Assembly (NCBI GenBank): GCA_023145125.1
Contig: JAGLEK010000240.1
Span: forward strand, 1-6,818
DNA length: 6,818 bases
From: Bacteroidales bacterium
GTDB taxonomy: Bacteria; Bacteroidota; Bacteroidia; Bacteroidales; B18-G4
Direction of reading: 5' to 3'
The notes below the pieces were generated by a model, which searched no databases, was not told the DNA's origin, and saw only the letters and a program-made list of their open reading frames with translations. A program made the position numbers and the translations under genes. Shown here piece after piece: positions 5,799 through 6,818 of this stretch. Positions within the stretch are counted from its first letter, which is position 1, and every line of letters starts with the position of its first letter.

Positions 5799-6818
5799 TT
5801 ATTCAGTTGATTTCTCTGTTACTGCCCTGGCTTTAACAGTTACTGTTTTCACCTTTGTATGTTTGGGAGTGTCAACAATGGTCAACTCATCGATAATGTT
5901 CTGTGCGCCGGCCAGCTTATCAATGATAAATAAAACATACCTGATATCAACATTGATGGTACGCTGCAATTCCGGCTCGAAGGCGATGTCGCCACTCATA
6001 GCTTCCCAGTTGCCATCAAATGCAATACCGATAAGCTCGCCATTGCCATTTATAACAGGGCTTCCGGAGTTACCACCGGTAATGTCATTGGTTGTAAGGA
6101 AACAAACATTAAGCCGCTCTTTTCCATTCACCATTTCCCCATAACGGCCAAAGTCTTTATTTGCATAGAGCGTCTTAAGTTTTTCTTCAACAAAGAACTC
6201 ATCATTTGTTGCATCTTCTTTTTCCATAACCCCGGCCAACGTTGTGAAGTAATCGTAGAAAACTGCATCAGCCGCTATATAATCCTGAACCGAACCATAG
6301 GACATTCTCATCGTGGAGTTGGCATCCGGATAGAAAACCTTATCAGGCTTCATTTCTCTGAGGCCGGCAATGAACAGACGGTTAAATTCACCAATCTGGG
6401 CATTTGCCTGACGATATTGTCCCATAACCTGCCCCATCATATTAGTGAACTCGGTTGACAGCTTTAAGGCCGGATCTTTTTCAAGTGTTTTCTTTTTTGG
6501 CTTATCAAGGAATGCATTGATCTGATCCTGGCTTTCAAATATGGAATTATTGAAAACATAATCAGCCATAAATGTAAAGTTGCCGTTCATATCATCAACC
6601 AGCTCAAGGAAATATTCGGGCTGGCTTTCGAGGGGTACATTATTGTGATACACCTCCATTAAAGCAGCAAAAGCATCCTCATCCGCCGGGGCATAATAAT
6701 TTTTAAAATGACCGGCCATTGCATCCCTCAGCTGAGTGATGGTTTCTTCGATGATCGCATCATCTGCCTTGGAATCTAGTAATTCAAGCAGTTGTCCGTA
6801 CTGGGCAGCATAACCAAG
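5799..6818 (-). CDS. S46-family dipeptidyl-peptidase, DPP7-like, C-terminal half (N-terminus beyond window)
   Basis: The frame is open to the window edge, giving the last 339 residues of a protein whose family usually has about 700; the ATG at 6719 is internal, since the reading frame continues upstream with family-like sequence. The S1-like nucleophile motif TGGNSGSPV is present, with the catalytic Ser encoded at 6066-6068. Further on, FDGNWEAMSGDI and RTINVDIRYVLFIIDK are conserved in S46. The residue 18 after the catalytic Ser (DPP11 position 673) is Gly, encoded at 6012-6014. Gly there is the DPP7 state, favouring hydrophobic P1 residues, while Arg marks DPP11 (Asp/Glu). The Asp before it corresponds to a residue implicated in binding the substrate's free N-terminus. 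The catalytic His and Asp lie in the missing part. S46 enzymes act in the periplasm, releasing dipeptides from imported oligopeptides. An unusual Thr/Lys-rich tail of about 24 residues follows ELTIV. Confidence 0.9.
   Translation of the reverse strand, partial: LGYAAQYGQLLELLDSKADDAIIEETITQLRDAMAGHFKNYYAPADEDAFAALMEVYHNNVPLESQPEYFLELVDDMNGNFTFMADYVFNNSIFESQDQINAFLDKPKKKTLEKDPALKLSTEFTNMMGQVMGQYRQANAQIGEFNRLFIAGLREMKPDKVFYPDANSTMRMSYGSVQDYIAADAVFYDYFTTLAGVMEKEDATNDEFFVEEKLKTLYANKDFGRYGEMVNGKERLNVCFLTTNDITGGNSGSPVINGNGELIGIAFDGNWEAMSGDIAFEPELQRTINVDIRYVLFIIDKLAGAQNIIDELTIVDTPKHTKVKTVTVKARAVTEKSTE

Noticed and set aside
5799..6719. Treating the S46 gene as a complete 306-residue protein starting at 6719
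   Set aside because: The frame has no stop up to the window edge at 6818, and S46 proteins are about 700 residues; the gene is cut by the window, not naturally short.

Overview
The window looks like ordinary chromosomal DNA from a member of the Bacteroidota. Three things point there. Two secreted proteins end in the type A C-terminal sorting domain of the type IX secretion system (T9SS). One gene encodes an S46-family dipeptidyl-peptidase. Two candidate promoters fit the Bacteroides pattern, TTG/TTTG, 19-20 bases, then TAnnTTTG, and no start has a clear Shine-Dalgarno sequence. Genus or species cannot be told from the sequence alone.

Layout from left to right. A leftward gene (13-1311) encodes a lipoprotein with two tandem DUF1080 (3-keto-disaccharide hydrolase-like) domains. 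A 200-base divergent intergenic region (1312-1511) follows, with a candidate promoter for the lipoprotein gene and three imperfect direct repeats that could be an operator. Two closely spaced rightward genes come next: a 350-residue T9SS cargo protein with an amidotransferase-like Rossmann domain (1512-2564) and, 9 bases on, a 74-residue protein with two membrane helices (2574-2798). A hairpin terminator lies at about 2897-2932. A good Bacteroidota promoter (2969-2999) then leads into a 906-residue T9SS cargo protein built of BNR/Asp-box beta-propeller repeats (3026-5746). It converges on the 3' half of a leftward S46 dipeptidyl-peptidase gene (5799-6818, N-terminus beyond the window). A 30-base perfect palindrome between the two serves as a bidirectional terminator.

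All five genes encode proteins predicted to be exported or membrane-bound, which suits an organism that degrades polymers outside the cytoplasm: modified sugars (DUF1080), peptides (S46), and two surface or secreted proteins of unknown target. A shared pathway is not shown by the sequence; only the 1512-2798 pair looks like an operon. I found no mobile element, CRISPR array, RNA gene or obvious defence or toxin system. The most interesting points are the triple repeat in the divergent promoter region, the amidotransferase-like T9SS cargo protein without a nucleophilic cysteine and its small membrane neighbour, and the duplicated DUF1080 architecture.
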